A stretch of 64,000 nt of DNA from Phyllostachys edulis (GCA_036346405.1 CM070568.1:38367268-38431267); one strand, 5' to 3'; positions 45,901 through 58,461 are shown, counted from the stretch's first letter. Program-made: numbers and translations. The notes: generated by a model from the sequence alone, not told the origin.

Positions 45901-47679
45901 TAAACTAGTTGTGTGGTTTTGATTCATATAACTGGGACCTCAACAATTGTTAGGACAAATGGTCACAGAAGATGGAGGGTGAAAAGCTTGTCTTGGAAAA
46001 AAAAGGGGCATGAAAAGAAAAGATCCCTAGAATCCGAACCATCCAATATGCATGTACAAGGTAAAGATGAAATGACATAAGAAATAAAATCTCCACCAGC
46101 TGAATCGACTAAGAGTGACAGAATGTTAGCCTAAATAAAGCACCAAGGGCAAAGCAATAAAGCGAAGAAAGCAAAATTCAAAGAAAGCAGCCCTGTGTAT
46201 GACACGTATAACTAATCAAACTGCTAAGTGGTCCAAGGAAAATGATTTGACAACAAATTGATTGTGCAAAAGGTTAGGGAAATTACAGAATTTCGTTTTC
46301 AAAGTGGACCACAGTTCCACCAACCAACCCATGTATCTGCTAGATGAACACTAAACAAGCTAGGAAAAAAAAGATACGAGGAATTTGGCACATGCTCTTA
46401 ATTATACAGAAAGCTCAAGAAGAGATGCCATTGGCAAAGAATAGGAGATGATGTATACTATAAAGAAGATCAATTGTATCTAGAGCCTTTTGAGCGCTAT
46501 CATGAGACCCACTGCTTAACACCACAAGTACTGATTTTCGCAAAGATCTTTTTGGTATCAATCATTGTCAAATTAAAAAAAAAACAATACAAACTTCACT
46601 CCGAATGTTTTTAGAGTCGACCCTGATACTAGATATACCATCCAAGGATCAAAGAACCGTTACCGGGCTATTTCAGGCTGGATGGCCGGGACCGGTAACC
46701 GGCCGGTTACCGGTCCGGTTACCAGTCAAACCGGTTGTTTCCCGGATAAAATTCGTTCAAATTTGATTAAAAAACCATTCGGATTTGAATTTGAATTTAA
46801 AAAACTCGGGATTATTGGCAGGGATCCCGTATCCCGGCCCCCCTCCAGTAAGCGGTTATCGGCCGGTAACCGGCAGTTACCGGCCAGGATTTTAATCCCT
46901 ATTACCATCACCAGAAACTAGAAAAAATAAAATTGTCAGTCTAGCATTAATAAGATCAAACATTCAAACTTCTCTGACATGTAGTATAAAACTATTGCCA
47001 AACAAAATCTAGAATTGTAATTAGTGGTTCAGTTTCCAACTAATATTGATAATATTTGGCAGACAAACATAAAGATTTACCTTTCAATAGACCATTTAGA
47101 AGTTAACTAACAATCCCATCTCAGCATAGATTACAGAGAAACAACATCAACTGCAGCACCTCACTTACTTTACTTCAAACACAAAGTTGCAGAAGTGGGC
47201 ATCACTTATCACCCACATCGCTAAAGGCCATTCTTACATGTGACCAGCTAATGGTATGATTGCATTTTAGTTCATTATAAGTAGATCAATGCAATCACTA
47301 CATTCATTTGCGTTTTAGTTCATGGTACAATTATTAGTAGATGTCTGATAGCTTTGGCCAGATAGAGAACTGAGATTCACATTAAAGTACACTCCGATCA
47401 GAAAAATGAACGTGCCTCCACTTCTATATTGCACAAATGGATCACATCATCCCTACACAAGATCACTATTCACTACGACTCAGACTATGATTCCACACAA
47501 TAAAAGCTTGAGGTCAAATGAATCAAATCAATCGAAAAGTTACTAAATGAGAAGTGAAACAAAGTACATCTTATTATCTGGAAAAATTTGGACAAGAACA
47601 AGTAAGGGTTATTTCACCTGATATTGTTCCCCTCTGTCTGAAAGACATCTGGCTTTGATCCAAGCTTCATATACTTCAT
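42962..47679 (-). CDS. NPY/NPH3-type BTB-domain protein (phototropism and auxin-transport signalling family)
   Basis: Coding exons on the minus strand are 47618-47679, 45434-45503, 43695-44885 and 42962-43579. All junctions are GT-AG and the phases agree, giving 646 residues. The start ATG at 47679 opens MKYMKLGSKPDVFQTEG, typical of NPY proteins. The BTB domain begins near residue 28 (ATELATDIVITVGDLKFYLHK) and continues through PGGPAAFEICAKFCYG. The NPH3 domain starts near 210 (DWWVEDL, EVIGEALRAYAYRRL) and ends near 475 (LPLRVVVQVLFFEQVRAS). The tail is Ser/Thr-rich and ends RHSVS. Family members act as adaptors with CUL3 ligases or AGC kinases at the plasma membrane, in auxin-dependent organogenesis or phototropism. 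The last residues resemble the C-terminal 14-3-3 site known in NPH3. It appears intact; the exact paralogue is not assigned. Confidence 0.93.
46675..46901. mobile_element. hAT-like MITE in NPY-like intron 1
   Basis: This patch is full of CCGGTTACCGG/CCGGTAACCGG words. Its right end, on the minus strand, reads TAGGGATTAAAATCC, close to Ac-type hAT ends. The left end is degraded (a GGATGGCCGGGACCGGTAAC region at about 46676) and no target duplication was identified. Confidence 0.5.
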
Positions 47680-48627
47680 CTTGACACACTGAGAATTAAC
47701 CTGAATCACCTCTCTTATTTTCGCTTCTTGCTCTCACCCTTTTCCTTTCCTTTTGGCCTCACCAATTACCACCAAATCAGACCAAGAAGCACCAAGTGAC
47801 AAGATCCCTAAAAACTATTAACCCCAACACACCAGGATGAAGCCAGTGGCCACCAGCATGTGAATATTTACTCCAAAGTCCAAGGGGCAAGATCAACTAT
47901 TAGCTGTGAAGATCTAGGCCTGGTGTTCCCCTTGCTCCATGGCATAGCCCGGCCAAGAAACCTAGATTGGTAAACTATTCAACAAAATCTTGTCAAGCTC
48001 TGGGTCCAAGAAAGCACAATGCCAGGAAACCAAGAACTCCTCCAAGTTGGATCACACACATAGCAAGCAGCACCTGCAAAGCACAAGGGCAGCATCTTGG
48101 GTGAGGGGACAGTGGGAATAATTGCTGAGGTAATGGGGGAGGGGGACAGGGGGTGTAGGGAGACCATGGGAACAAGCAATAGTGAGGCTGGAATCTTATC
48201 AGGTTGCAGTGGAGAAAACCACATGAATGACAAATAAAAATCAAAGCAGGAACTTTTTTTAAGGAATTTGCACATGAAGGCAGTCAAACTGGGAGTAAAC
48301 AAAAAATTGCAAGCTACAGAGACCACAGGTTGGCGTAAACAGTTGCTTTTCTTGGACCAAAATAAGATTGAAGTGTATTAAAAAAAGGAAGGTGGTAAAA
48401 TTTCAAGTGCTCTGATCAGTTGGTTTTCTCAAGGAAAATAAATAACCAAACTAAAATGAAGAACTAATGAACGTCTGGTGCCAATCTCACATACTGCTCC
48501 ACAAGTTAGACAAGAGTGATTGAACTGAATCACATTCCAAGAGAAGCACAGCTCAACTCCATATGAAGTCTGAACTCTGAACAACTCAATGCAGAAATGG
48601 GAGGAAAGGAGATACAAGAAGCTTACC

Positions 48628-48646
48628 AACCAACTCCTTTGTCTCC

Positions 48647-48683
<37 letters not shown>

Positions 48684-48800
48684 CTCTGCGGGAGAGCTGC
48701 AAGAACTGCCCCAGGAGAGAGAACAGCGCAAGATCACACGGACACGCACGCACAGAGGGACAAGAGCTAATGGAAGAAGAAGCAATCAAGCAGACATCTT
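48628..48800 (-). other. Probable non-coding 5' exon of the NPY-like gene with a (CT/GA)n tract
   Basis: On the minus strand a GA-rich leader ends GTTG|GTAAGC at 48627, a good donor. A matching acceptor (TTCTCAG) lies about 10 bp before the ATG. The (CT)14 run at 48651-48678 would read (GA)14 in the 5' UTR, as in many grass genes. The 5' limit is a guess. Confidence 0.5.
48651..48678. repeat. (CT)14 microsatellite
   Basis: 28 bp of perfect CT repeats lie in the inferred 5' UTR of the NPY-like gene. Confidence 0.9.
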
Positions 48801-50415
48801 TGTGCTTCGGCTCCTGTTCCCGGGACAGACTAGCTTTGCTGCTACTCCAATGCAAGGAGTCATGGAGTTAGTTTGGCTTAAAAGCTAGATGGGGGTGGCA
48901 TCGGGTGGGGGCCAGCGAATGGACTGTTCTATTCTCACATATGGTGTCTCTCATTTGTATGGATCCGGATCTCTCAGTGCGAAGTAAAGTCACAGTGCTA
49001 TAACATTGTAACTTTGCTTCCAAGCCATCGGATAAAAGGCGAATGACAAGATCATTTTTTGAGTGTAGCAAAGCAATGTATTAGTATTGCATCTATGGCA
49101 CTGTAGCAAACTTACTGTATCTACGGTGCTGTGCTGCATACTGTGGCGTACAATCTGTCCATTTATCATCCAACGGCTACTATTAGAGGAAAGTCACTGT
49201 ATTGTGCTCCTCTGTCATTGCAAATGCAATGGGAGAGGGTGGCAATGGCGAAGAATGCGGTTCCGTTATTTTTCCCTTTCTTTTCTCTCTCTTTACCTCT
49301 TTTTTTTTATTTGGTAATACTTTTCCTTCCATTTGGGGTCCTTTGGCAGCAGAAGAAAGCATGTACTCTTTGTAGTCGGATTATTCTCTGAAGAAAGAAA
49401 AAGAAACATAAATCCCTTTAAGTCTACATGCTGAAAAAAAATGTGGCAAAATTTGCACGCATATCGCATCAATTCTTTTCAGAGAAAGGCCCATGCTGCG
49501 ACCGATGAAATTTCATGTCGGGTATGTGCCTCATATTTCGCCTTCAAGCGACAGTGAAGGTTAGGAGCCATGACACTGCATCCATAATTGCGTTGCACGA
49601 GATGAGACATATTCCAGTGTAATGAAGTCGGCCATGCTCATCAATGGCCAAGATTGCCAGCATTGCCGAAAGAAAATTTCATGAGACCTTATCACCTTTA
49701 CATTCTTATTAGACATCATTAATCTAATGACATGTGGCCAAAAAAATCAACCAACTCTTTGCATAGACACTTGTTATGCTTTGAAATAGATCAAGTAAAG
49801 GTTTAACCGTTTAAAGGTGACAAGATCTCATAGGATTTATTTCCAGCATCGTCTCTCTAGTTTTTCCACAAAAGCCCGTAGCCCAGTTTTTATAGAAAGC
49901 TAATTAAAACGTTATACAGAGATTCACCAGACTGACAAAAGAAAAAAAAAACAGGACCCGGCTGGGGATACCAGCTACCCACACAAACGTACAAACAGCT
50001 AGCAAACTAAGAACAAACCAGCAGCAACCTAAGAAAGTCGCCTGCTTACTCAGGAACCAAACTAACACCAAGTACAGGAAAGAAAACCTAACGCAAAGCT
50101 GAACCACCCGCATAGAAAGTCTTCAGCCAGGCTTCAGCAGTTTACAGTTTCTTATCCAGCTTCACTCGATCATCTTTTCTGATAAAGGTGCACCACCGCT
50201 GCAGACAAGATATAAATTTGAGCATCGCCCCTCTAGTTATCAGACCGGGCCCAAATTAGTCCAATTTGGTGCATGCATTGCTGACCATCAACCCATGCAA
50301 TTATGCAGATAAGCAGAGCAAATGGAGAGCTTTCCTTGATGGTGATCTTGTTCACTGGTGAATAAGACGGGGTTGGGCCGGGTTCATTCACGATACTCGA
50401 ATGAAATCCAACCCT
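48801..50415. other. Intergenic region upstream of the NPY-like gene
   Basis: It is AT-rich and holds no gene I recognise. An imperfect inverted pair lies at about 49683-49704 and 49810-49831 (TGAGACCTTATCACCTTTA against TATGAGATCTTGTCACCTTTA), which could be a small fold-back element. The part nearest 48800 should hold the NPY-like promoter. Confidence 0.4.
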
Positions 50416-50420
50416 GGTAT

Positions 50421-50531
50421 TATTAGGATTATTACTATTGTACCCCTGTAACCTGTACATGGCTATATATATGAAAGGCACCCCTCATCTCTGGGTGTGG
50501 TGATTCCCCCAAACCTCTTCACAATTCTACA
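50421..50531 (+). repeat. 5' LTR of copia-B (111 bp)
   Basis: It starts TATTAGGATT (TA in place of the usual TG) and ends CACAATTCTACA. It contains a TATA-like TGGCTATATATATG. It is identical by eye to 55182-55292. Confidence 0.93.
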
Positions 50532-50543
50532 TGGTATCGAGGC
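50532..50543 (+). other. Primer binding site of copia-B
   Basis: TGGTATCGAGGC is a variant of the tRNA-Met primer site TGGTATCAGAGC, directly after the LTR. Confidence 0.75.
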
Positions 50544-50916
50544 AGATCTAATCTACTCTTCGTGACCACCACACCCTAGCCCCTCCGGCCAACACCCTCC
50601 GTGCCGCCTCCCTCGATCATTGCCACCCTCACTGCAACGCCTCCCTCCTGATCGCCCCTCCTCACTCCGGCCGCACCACCCTCGGCGTCGCCTCCCTCTG
50701 GCGCCGCCTCCTCCCCGCCGCACCTCCTCCGGCCGCCTCCTCCAAGCCGCGCCCTCCCGCGCCGCCTCCTCCCCGCGCCTCCTCCCGCGCCGCCTCCTCC
50801 CGTCGCCGCCACCCCGCCCCCTCGCCTACCCGCCCCACCCACCTGGCCGTGCCTCCCTGCCAAGCCCGCCCTGCGCCCTGCCACCGCCCCCAGCGCCCAC
50901 CTCCTCCCACGACCCC

Positions 50917-53900
50917 ATGGCGGCGGACTCCTCGGTCTCCAACGACACCGTGGCCTCCACCGGATCTAATGCGCGCCGCCCATCTTCGTCGCTCCCTACG
51001 CGACGATCGCCAATCAAGTCGCGCGTCCGGTGACTCTTGAGTTGAAGCGTCCCAACTTCAACCGCTGGTCCCGTTCTTCTTCTCCCTGTGTGGCAAGTTC
51101 GAACTTCGCTCACATGTCGATGGCTCCGTCGCGGCACGCCCACAGGATGCTCAGTGGGCGATCGCCGACTCCTGCGTCCACAGCTGGCTCCTCGGCTCCG
51201 TCGCGGACGACGTCCTCGGCCTCGCCCTCGCGCCTGATCAGACTGCCCGTCAGCTTTGGGTCGCCATCGAAGCTCTCTTCGGCGAACAAGGCTTCACGCC
51301 GTCTTCCTCGACCACGAATTCCACTCCATGGCCCAGGCGACCTCTCCATCGGCAATCTTGCCCGGAAGATGAAGGCCACCGCAAGCGATTCTTGCGACGT
51401 TAGCACGCCGTCCTCGACTCGCGGCTCGTCCTCAACTTTGTTGCGCGGTCTCAACCCTCGCTTCTCGGCACCGCCGACAACATCGCCGACTCCGATCCGC
51501 TACCCAACCGCCATCAAGACGCGAAGCTGGTCTGAAGAACTCCGCCCGCCAGCGAAGGCAAGGTCACCACACGATCTGCGCTCCACGCTCCTCTCCTTGC
51601 GGGCGGTGTGCCGCCGCCGCCGACCCTGACCCGGCGCCGGTGGCGGCCACGGCCAAGCGGCGGCGGCGATCACGCGAGACGCAACCGACATCATAAGAAA
51701 AGCGGCGCGGCGGCAACTACCGGCGGCGGCAAGCGCGAGCCACCCGCCCGCCGGCCTCGGATGTGCTTCACTCCATGGGCGCGCCGCAGCAGCGATGGCG
51801 ACCCCGCAGAGCGCGCCGCGGCGGTCGTGGCGTGCTCCACGGCCGGCATCTGGCGCGCACGCGAAGAGCACACCGCCAGCGCCCACCCGATTTGGCGCCG
51901 CTTGCCGTCTCGCCGCCGCCCGCGCAGCAAAGCGCCGGCGGGTGGGATCGGCGGACTTCGTCACCGCCACGAACCAAATGGCACCGTGGTGCCAACAAGC
52001 GGGTCCTCGACACCGCGCATCGCCCACATGTCTTCATCGGATGGTATCTTGCTCTCACGCCTACCCCACTCCAACTCTTTCATTACTGTAGGCAATGGCA
52101 GCACCATACCCATATCCTGTCGTGGCACCTCCACCCTTCCAGTCGCCGACACCACTTTTGCCCTCAGCAATGTCCTTATTGCTCCCGCCCTAGTGCGCAA
52201 TTTGCTTTCTGTTCGTCAGTTTACTCGTGACAATCATTGTTCCATTGAGTTTGACGCTTTGGGTTTTTCTGTCAAGGATCAGCAGACGGGGCGCGTGATC
52301 TTTCGCTGCAATAGCAGCGGGGACCTCTACACCATTCCTTCATCCACGCCCCACAGTTGCAGCCTCGCCACTTCATCCACCTTGTGGCATCATCGCCTCG
52401 GTCACCCTGGTCCTTCCGCCCTCGCCATTCTTCAGAACAAGTCGGTCATAGCGTGTAATAAGAGTCCGCGGTCCTTGTGTCATGCCTGTCAGCTTGGCAA
52501 GCACACGCGGCTCCCTTTTAGTAGTTCCACGTCTGTCACCACTACCCTTTTGCTTTACTTCTTTGTGATGTTTGGACATCTCGGTTCTTAGCGCTTGAGC
52601 TATAAATATTATCTTGTGTTGCTTGATGATTATTCTCATTTTTCTTTGGTCGTTTCCTTTCGCCGCCATCGATGTGCGGCGTCATATTGTTGATTTAAAT
52701 CGCATTTGCTCACTACGATTCGGCATTACGCCCAAATGCTTCCAAGCGGAATAACGGCACGAATTAATCAACAATGCCACCACTACCTTCCTTACTAGTC
52801 GCGGCATTGCCTTGCGTTATTCGTGTCCGTACACCTCGCCACAAAGCGGCAAAGGCGGCGCATGCTTCGTACCATCAACAACACGATTCGCACCTGCTCA
52901 TCCACGCATATATGCCTCCGCCTTATTGAAATTTGAAGCCCTAAGCTGCCGCCACTTATGTGCTACTTGGCGCAGTCCTCATCATGCATCACAGTATCCC
53001 CTACCAACTCCTGCATCAGAAGCTCCCGGATTATTCATCCCTCCGCGTGTTCGGCTGCCTCTGTTATCCGAACCTTAGTGCCACGACACCTCACAAGCTC
53101 TCCCCTCGTTCGACTCCATGCGTGTTCCTTGGGTACCCCTCCTCCCACAAGGGGTATCGTTGCCTGGACATGTCCAGCCGTCGTATCATTATTTCACGGC
53201 ATGTTGTCTTCGATGAGTTTGTGTTCCCGTTCGCCTCGGCACCCTCGGCGGCCTCTGTGCCGTCGTCACTGGATTTTTTGATGCAGGGCCTGTCTTCAAC
53301 GACGGAAGTTCCGCCCCTTGGCGTTGAGCGACCGCATCTTGCCTCGATTGCTCCTCCCCGTGCGGTTGAGCAATTGGACCTCCGGACCGGCGGTCATATC
53401 TGCCGCCCCACTGCCGTCCGATCGGCCGGCGCGCCCAACCGCCGCACCGCGAGGGTGGCGCCCGATCGATCCCTCGCCCCGGCCGCGCCGACCATTGCCG
53501 CGACTGGCGGGCGTCTATCGTCTACCGGCGGCGCCGCCATGCCGCCTCGCGCCTCGGTGCCCGACACCGTGGCGCTCGGTATCACCACCACTTTTCGCGC
53601 CACGACGCGATCTCGAGACCGGCGATCTCGTCCGCCCACCGCCTCAACCTCTCGCCACAGCGGCATCGCCGTCGGCAAACTACCGAAGCGCTGGCGACCC
53701 GGTTGGCGCGGCTGCGATGGCGAGGTACAAAGGCTCTCATGGACAACGGCACTGGCGCCTCGTCCCTCGGCCGTCCGGTGCTAACATTGTCGCGGCAAGT
53801 GGTCAGATAAGCACAAGTTCCACTCCGACGGCTCCCTGGCACGGCACAAGGCTCGCTGGGTCGTACGAGGCTTCTCCCAGCAGGCCGGCGTCGACTACGA

Positions 53901-55187
53901 CGAGACTTTCAGCCCGGTTGTCAAACCGGCGACGATACGCACCGTCCTCAGCATCGCCGCCTCACGTGCTTGGCCGGTTCACCAGCTTGATGTGAAGAAC
54001 GCCTTCCTCCACGGCCACCTGGAGGAAACCGTCTACTGCCAGCAGCCGTCGGGCTTCATCGACTCCGCCAACCCTGACTATGTATGTCTTCGCAAGTCAT
54101 CAGCATGCAGGCTCAGCGAGCTCCCGGGCGTGGAACCGGGCGCCGCCTCGTACATCTGTCGACTCGGCTTCACTGCGACCAAGTCCGATGCATCTCTCTT
54201 TGTTTACAAAGATGGAGATAGCGTCGCCTACCTGCTTCTGTACGTCGACGACATAATCCTCACGGCATCGTCACCGGCACTGCTTCAGCACATCATCGCG
54301 CGCCTCCACTCGGAGTTCGCCATGCGGACCTCGGCGACTGCACCACTTCCTCGGGATCTCGTGGCGTGGCGATGTGGGGCTTTTTGTCACGGCGTCGATC
54401 GCCGTCGACCTCCTTCAGCGTCTTTGGCATGTCCAAAGTGCCACCCATTGCGGCGCCGGCCGATGCTTCTCGGACGGTTGCTCGACCCACCAGCGGTGCT
54501 CCGTGGTGACCTGGCGAGTCACCGGAGCCTCGTTGGTGCACCGATACCTCACCCGACACGGCCCGATCGGCCTATGCCGCCCAACAAGTGTGCTTGTTCA
54601 TGCATGATCCCATGAGCCGCGCCTCGCGCTCATCAAGCGCATCTTCACGATGCGTCAAGGGTTCCCTTCCGGCGGTCTTCATCTCGGCGTCGCACGCGTC
54701 AACGGATCATCGCCTACTCCGATGCCGTGGCGTTGCCGCGACACGCGCCGCTCCACATCCGGCCTGCGTCTTCCTCGGCGACAACCGGTTTCTGTGCGTC
54801 AGCGCCAGACCACGGTCTCCCGCTCGGCCATTGAAGCGGAGTATCGTCTTTGTGGCTCATGTCGTCGCCGAAGTCTTTGTTGGCTGCGGCAACTTCTCAG
54901 AAGCGCACATCTCGGTCTCCGTCGCGACGGTCGTTTACTGCGACAACATCAGTGCCGTCTACATGACGGCCAATCCAGTCCATCATCGTCGCACGAAGCA
55001 TATCGAGATTGACATCCACTTCGTCCGCGAGAAGGTTGCATTGGGACAGGTTCGAGTGCTTCATGTTCCCTCGACACACCAGTTCGCAGACATCATGACC
55101 AAGGGTCTCCCTGTACAGTTGTTTACTGATTTCCGGACCAGTCTGTGCGTCCGTGATCCTACCGCTACGACTGCGGGCGGGTATTAG
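50917..55187 (+). pseudogene. Copia-B gag-pol, degenerate
   Basis: The gag ATG is probably 50917 (MAADSSVSND), followed after a shift by a gag-like stretch (RQLWVAIEALFGE). Pre-integrase words are at about 52385-52515 (LWHHRLGHPGPSAL, CHACQLGKHTRLPF). The integrase region is badly broken. Reverse transcriptase begins near 53850, with KNAFLHGHLEETVYCQQPSGF at about 53995; the YVDD box is intact at 54241-54252. RNase H ends with HVPSTHQFADIMTKGLP near 55065. At least five frame changes or stops separate these parts. GC content is much higher than in copia-A. It is not able to code for a full polyprotein. Confidence 0.88.
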
Positions 55188-55292
55188 GATTATTACTATT
55201 GTACCCCTGTAACCTGTACATGGCTATATATATGAAAGGCACCCCTCATCTCTGGGTGTGGTGATTCCCCCAAACCTCTTCACAATTCTACA
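55182..55292 (+). repeat. 3' LTR of copia-B (111 bp)
   Basis: It is identical in length and, by eye, in sequence to the 5' LTR. It ends TTCTACA and is followed by GGTAT. Confidence 0.93.
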
Positions 55293-55297
55293 GGTAT

Positions 55298-56855
55298 ATA
55301 TAACAAATATTCAAGTTCAGGAAAATAGGAGTGAAGGTTAAGAATAGAATATCAGTCAAAGCACCTGAAGTAATGTTGACGAAATTTCTGCCAAAAGATC
55401 TTGTTGGATCAGTCCTCTTCTCTCTTTTGACCAAACTATAATTGTTTACATCTTCAACGGCTTCAGTCTTTACCGTGCCATTTGAGCAGTTCATGTCTCT
55501 AGGTTTGATTAGAAATGTAAATAACTTAGACTTCTGATACAAACTTAATTTTATTTTCAAATACAGTTAACTATGATGGTACAGTCATACTACTAAGCAA
55601 AACCTAATATAAATCAGAACAAATTGGCGAAATATATATAGCATCTTTGCGGACAGAATTATGTATTATGGCTGGTCCTTCTGATGTCAATCAGGATCAC
55701 TTGACCTCAGAAAATACATGAAAAAATAAGTCCAACGATGCTTAAGAGGATTGCATCATATACATCGTCACCTAACGTTTCCCAGTGGTGCTTCCTTTTC
55801 TTCAGTATAGTACACTTGTGGTCTACTTTGGAAACGGATTCTCTGCATTAGCACAGGCTAATACAAAGGGGTACAGTGACACGCATTAGGGCATTATCTC
55901 CACTGTAAGATAAAAAAGGAATGGTCTAGATGGAGCACCACAACACCGAATGGCAAGGTAAAATTGCTACAGTACCCTACACTATTTATACAGTACTGAT
56001 ATAGAGGACTGTTTGCACCGTATTCCCTACAGTAACAGCGGAGAATCTGGTGTGTCTACTCTTACCTAAGGCTATCTCACTTCAGATTTCTTGGTCCCCT
56101 CCCCAAAATCTAATATACTTTTATCTATTGCTTTTTTTCGCTGATATATTTTAGGGAAATGCAATGTTGCACCCAAAGTTTTGCACTATCACAGATTAGA
56201 TACAAATAAGAGGTTCTATACATACGAAATCATCACTAACACTCCCCTTTTACTCCACTGCCACGTGGGTTCGCGGTCAAGGTGCATTTCAAGGTGGCCC
56301 CGCATGGCGGTGGAAGTGTGGGTGTATGTAATCAATGGCATGAAATTGTTTGTACGCGGAGCAATTCCGAAAAATAATACTTCCTCCGCCACGCTGGCCA
56401 CCTTGAAATGTAGTAGCAAATACATACATTGAGCTACATTGTGCAGTAGTAGCAAATACTGGATAGTTGAGGTGGCAGTGATGAAATGAAACAAAAACAC
56501 AAAGTAGAAGCTTTTCTCCTTATATTATGTTAGGCTGCAACTTTTAATCTGTCACACTGTGAAGTGTGAACCTTGACACATGGTGCTGACTCCCCCACCT
56601 TGTGATCGGGAATCTGCTCATTGTTAAGAGGGCATGCCTTGTACTAGGCTTTTTTTTTTTATTACACATTTGCCTCTCTCTTGAGCCATTTCGTTTCTTT
56701 TGTGCTGCAGGATTTGGAGATCAACTGTACATGTAGGAGTATTGTTAAGTCCATCTCCTAAACGTTTCCCAATGATGGTACATGTAGGATTCTTGCATGC
56801 ATCTGGATTGGCTCACAAGTCCCAATGGCCAATATGCATATCAACTCATAGATCT
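55298..56855. other. Intergenic region between copia-B and MITE copy 2
   Basis: No gene was recognised. A 90-codon minus-strand frame at 55288-55560 lacks any known domain and overlaps the LTR. A perfect 15-bp inverted pair lies at about 56284-56298 and 56395-56409. Confidence 0.4.
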
Positions 56856-56864
56856 GAAGATCCA

Positions 56865-57230
56865 GAATTTTTTTTATTAATTAATTTTTTAAAAAATTTT
56901 ATTTTAAAGTTAACCTCCGACACACTTTATTTTCAATTCTGACCTCTTTGGCCATGCCACGTGATAAAACAACGCTGTCACGTCAACCTGTATCTAGGGC
57001 AAGCTCTTGTCACGCCACCACTCGTGGTGTGACAGTGTTGTTTCGTCACGTCAAGACCAGTGGCGTTACCAAAAGTGCTATTTTGGGAATTATTCCGTGG
57101 CGTAACAGCATTGTTTTGTCACGTCACGGGTGGTGGCGTGATCAAAGGAGTCAGAATTGAAATTAAAGTGCGTCGTGGATTAACTTTAAAATAAAAATTA
57201 AAAAAAGGTTAAATAATAAAAAAAAAGTTC
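56865..57230. mobile_element. Mutator-type MITE, copy 2
   Basis: 366 bp, with the perfect 9-bp duplication GAAGATCCA (56856-56864 and 57231-57239). Ends are GAATTTTTTTTATTA and the complement of TAATAAAAAAAAAGTTC. Interior GTCACG modules are the same as in copy 1, with more C-to-T type differences. Confidence 0.9.
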
Positions 57231-57597
57231 GAAGATCCATCAGCATGTATATTTTGCAGGTTAGCTGGCTTGGCATCCCCAATAACGGTATGTATAGATG
57301 GTGGCTGACCAACCGACCAAACAAGCGATCTGCATCCTCGGTCATCAGTTCAACCTTTGTAGAGATTTTTATTCATCTGTCATCAATTCAAACTACACTA
57401 CATAGAGATTTGTTGTTCGACGCACATAATTTGGATGGAAAAACAGAGGCTAAGTCCCTATTTGGAAGGCAGGAATTTCTTGTCTGGATTTTTGTAGGAG
57501 TTGAACTGGTTTCCCCACTACAACCGAACCACATGGCTCTAGTGTTCATCACTCATGCATGCAGTTTGGACTAAATTGCAGAGGCTATGAAAGCAGG

Positions 57598-58117
57598 TAG
57601 GGGTATCGATCGAATCCGAATTATCCGTTTTATCCGACATCCGAATTCGGTTGGTAGTGAATATGGTTTAGATTTTTTTTCATCCGATTAGCAATTTCTC
57701 CCCTATTCGTATTCGTATTCGCATTCACATAAAAAATATGGATACAGATACAGTATGGACTTTTGTCATCTGAAATGTTATTTTATCCGCACTATTTGCA
57801 TTCGAATTTGAATTTGATAAAACAATATACATATTTTATTGAAGTATGGCTAATTAGTTGGACGAGTATTTTTTTTGAGTTTAATATGCATTTATGTTTT
57901 TAGGTGAAATAGATAAACTAGAATGATTAGGTGTGCTATGTACGAGCATAAAATATCAGAAATATCCTACATTTACATAAGTTATGAGCATATCTAAATC
58001 CAACCGAATTGAGTAGGTATTCGATTCGTATTCGTTACAACATTCGATTCGTATTCATATTCGTTTAAAAATACAAATACAAAAAGATCACTATTTAATT
58101 GGTATTTGAACACCCTA
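57598..58117. mobile_element. hAT-type MITE (520 bp)
   Basis: It starts TAGGGGTATCGATCGAATCC; its right end on the minus strand starts TAGGGTGTTCAAATACC. The flanking 8-mers AAAGCAGG (57590-57597) and CAAGCAGA (58118-58125) match at 6 of 8 positions, fitting an old hAT duplication. The interior is AT-rich with repeated ATTCGTATTCG words. It has no coding capacity. Confidence 0.72.
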
Positions 58118-58414
58118 CAAGCAGAGCCCCCGAAGCCAGAAAAGGAGGGTGTCCTATGAGGGAGAAAGCAGTGGCCTACACCCTGCATGGACTGTACTTA
58201 GCTCATCAGCTCCCTGCGCTCCATAGTGCTGCTCAGAGGATGTGTCCATGTTGAGCATGGCAGCCATTCCCTACCCACTTTCTTGTGTCCAGCCATGGCT
58301 CAATCAGATTTGTCCTCCAAAAGAAGGACTGATCTGAGCAGGTTAACCATCCACTGTCATGTCAATGGCACAATGGGAGATGAGATGATAGCAAGAAAGA
58401 GACTGGAGTACTGA

Positions 58415-58461
58415 TAATTATAGTACAGTGTGTGGTTTAATTATAGTACAGTGTGTGGTTA
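58415..58461 (+). repeat. Tandem pair of a 23-24-bp unit
   Basis: AATTATAGTACAGTGTGTGG occurs twice in a row, each with short T-rich ends. It is a very recent or conserved duplication, as the copies are nearly identical. Confidence 0.8.

Larger units (their letters stand above)
50421..55292 (+). mobile_element. Ty1/copia retrotransposon (copia-B) with identical short LTRs
   Basis: Target duplication GGTAT is perfect (50416-50420 and 55293-55297). The LTRs (50421-50531 and 55182-55292) are both 111 bp and I see no difference between them. A primer-like site TGGTATCGAGGC follows the 5' LTR and a GCGGGCGGG tract precedes the 3' LTR. The interior is GC-rich, with copia domains in order but broken by many shifts. 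Identical LTRs normally mean a recent insertion, at odds with the decay of the coding part. Confidence 0.92.

Noticed and set aside
51608..52091. Several overlapping plus- and minus-strand frames
   Set aside because: Shadows of the GC-rich copia-B gag-pol; only the copia domains are supported.
55288..55560. 90-codon minus-strand frame with a VKTEAVEDVNNYSLVKREKR stretch
   Set aside because: It has no recognised family, overlaps the copia-B LTR end, and lacks splice or start support.
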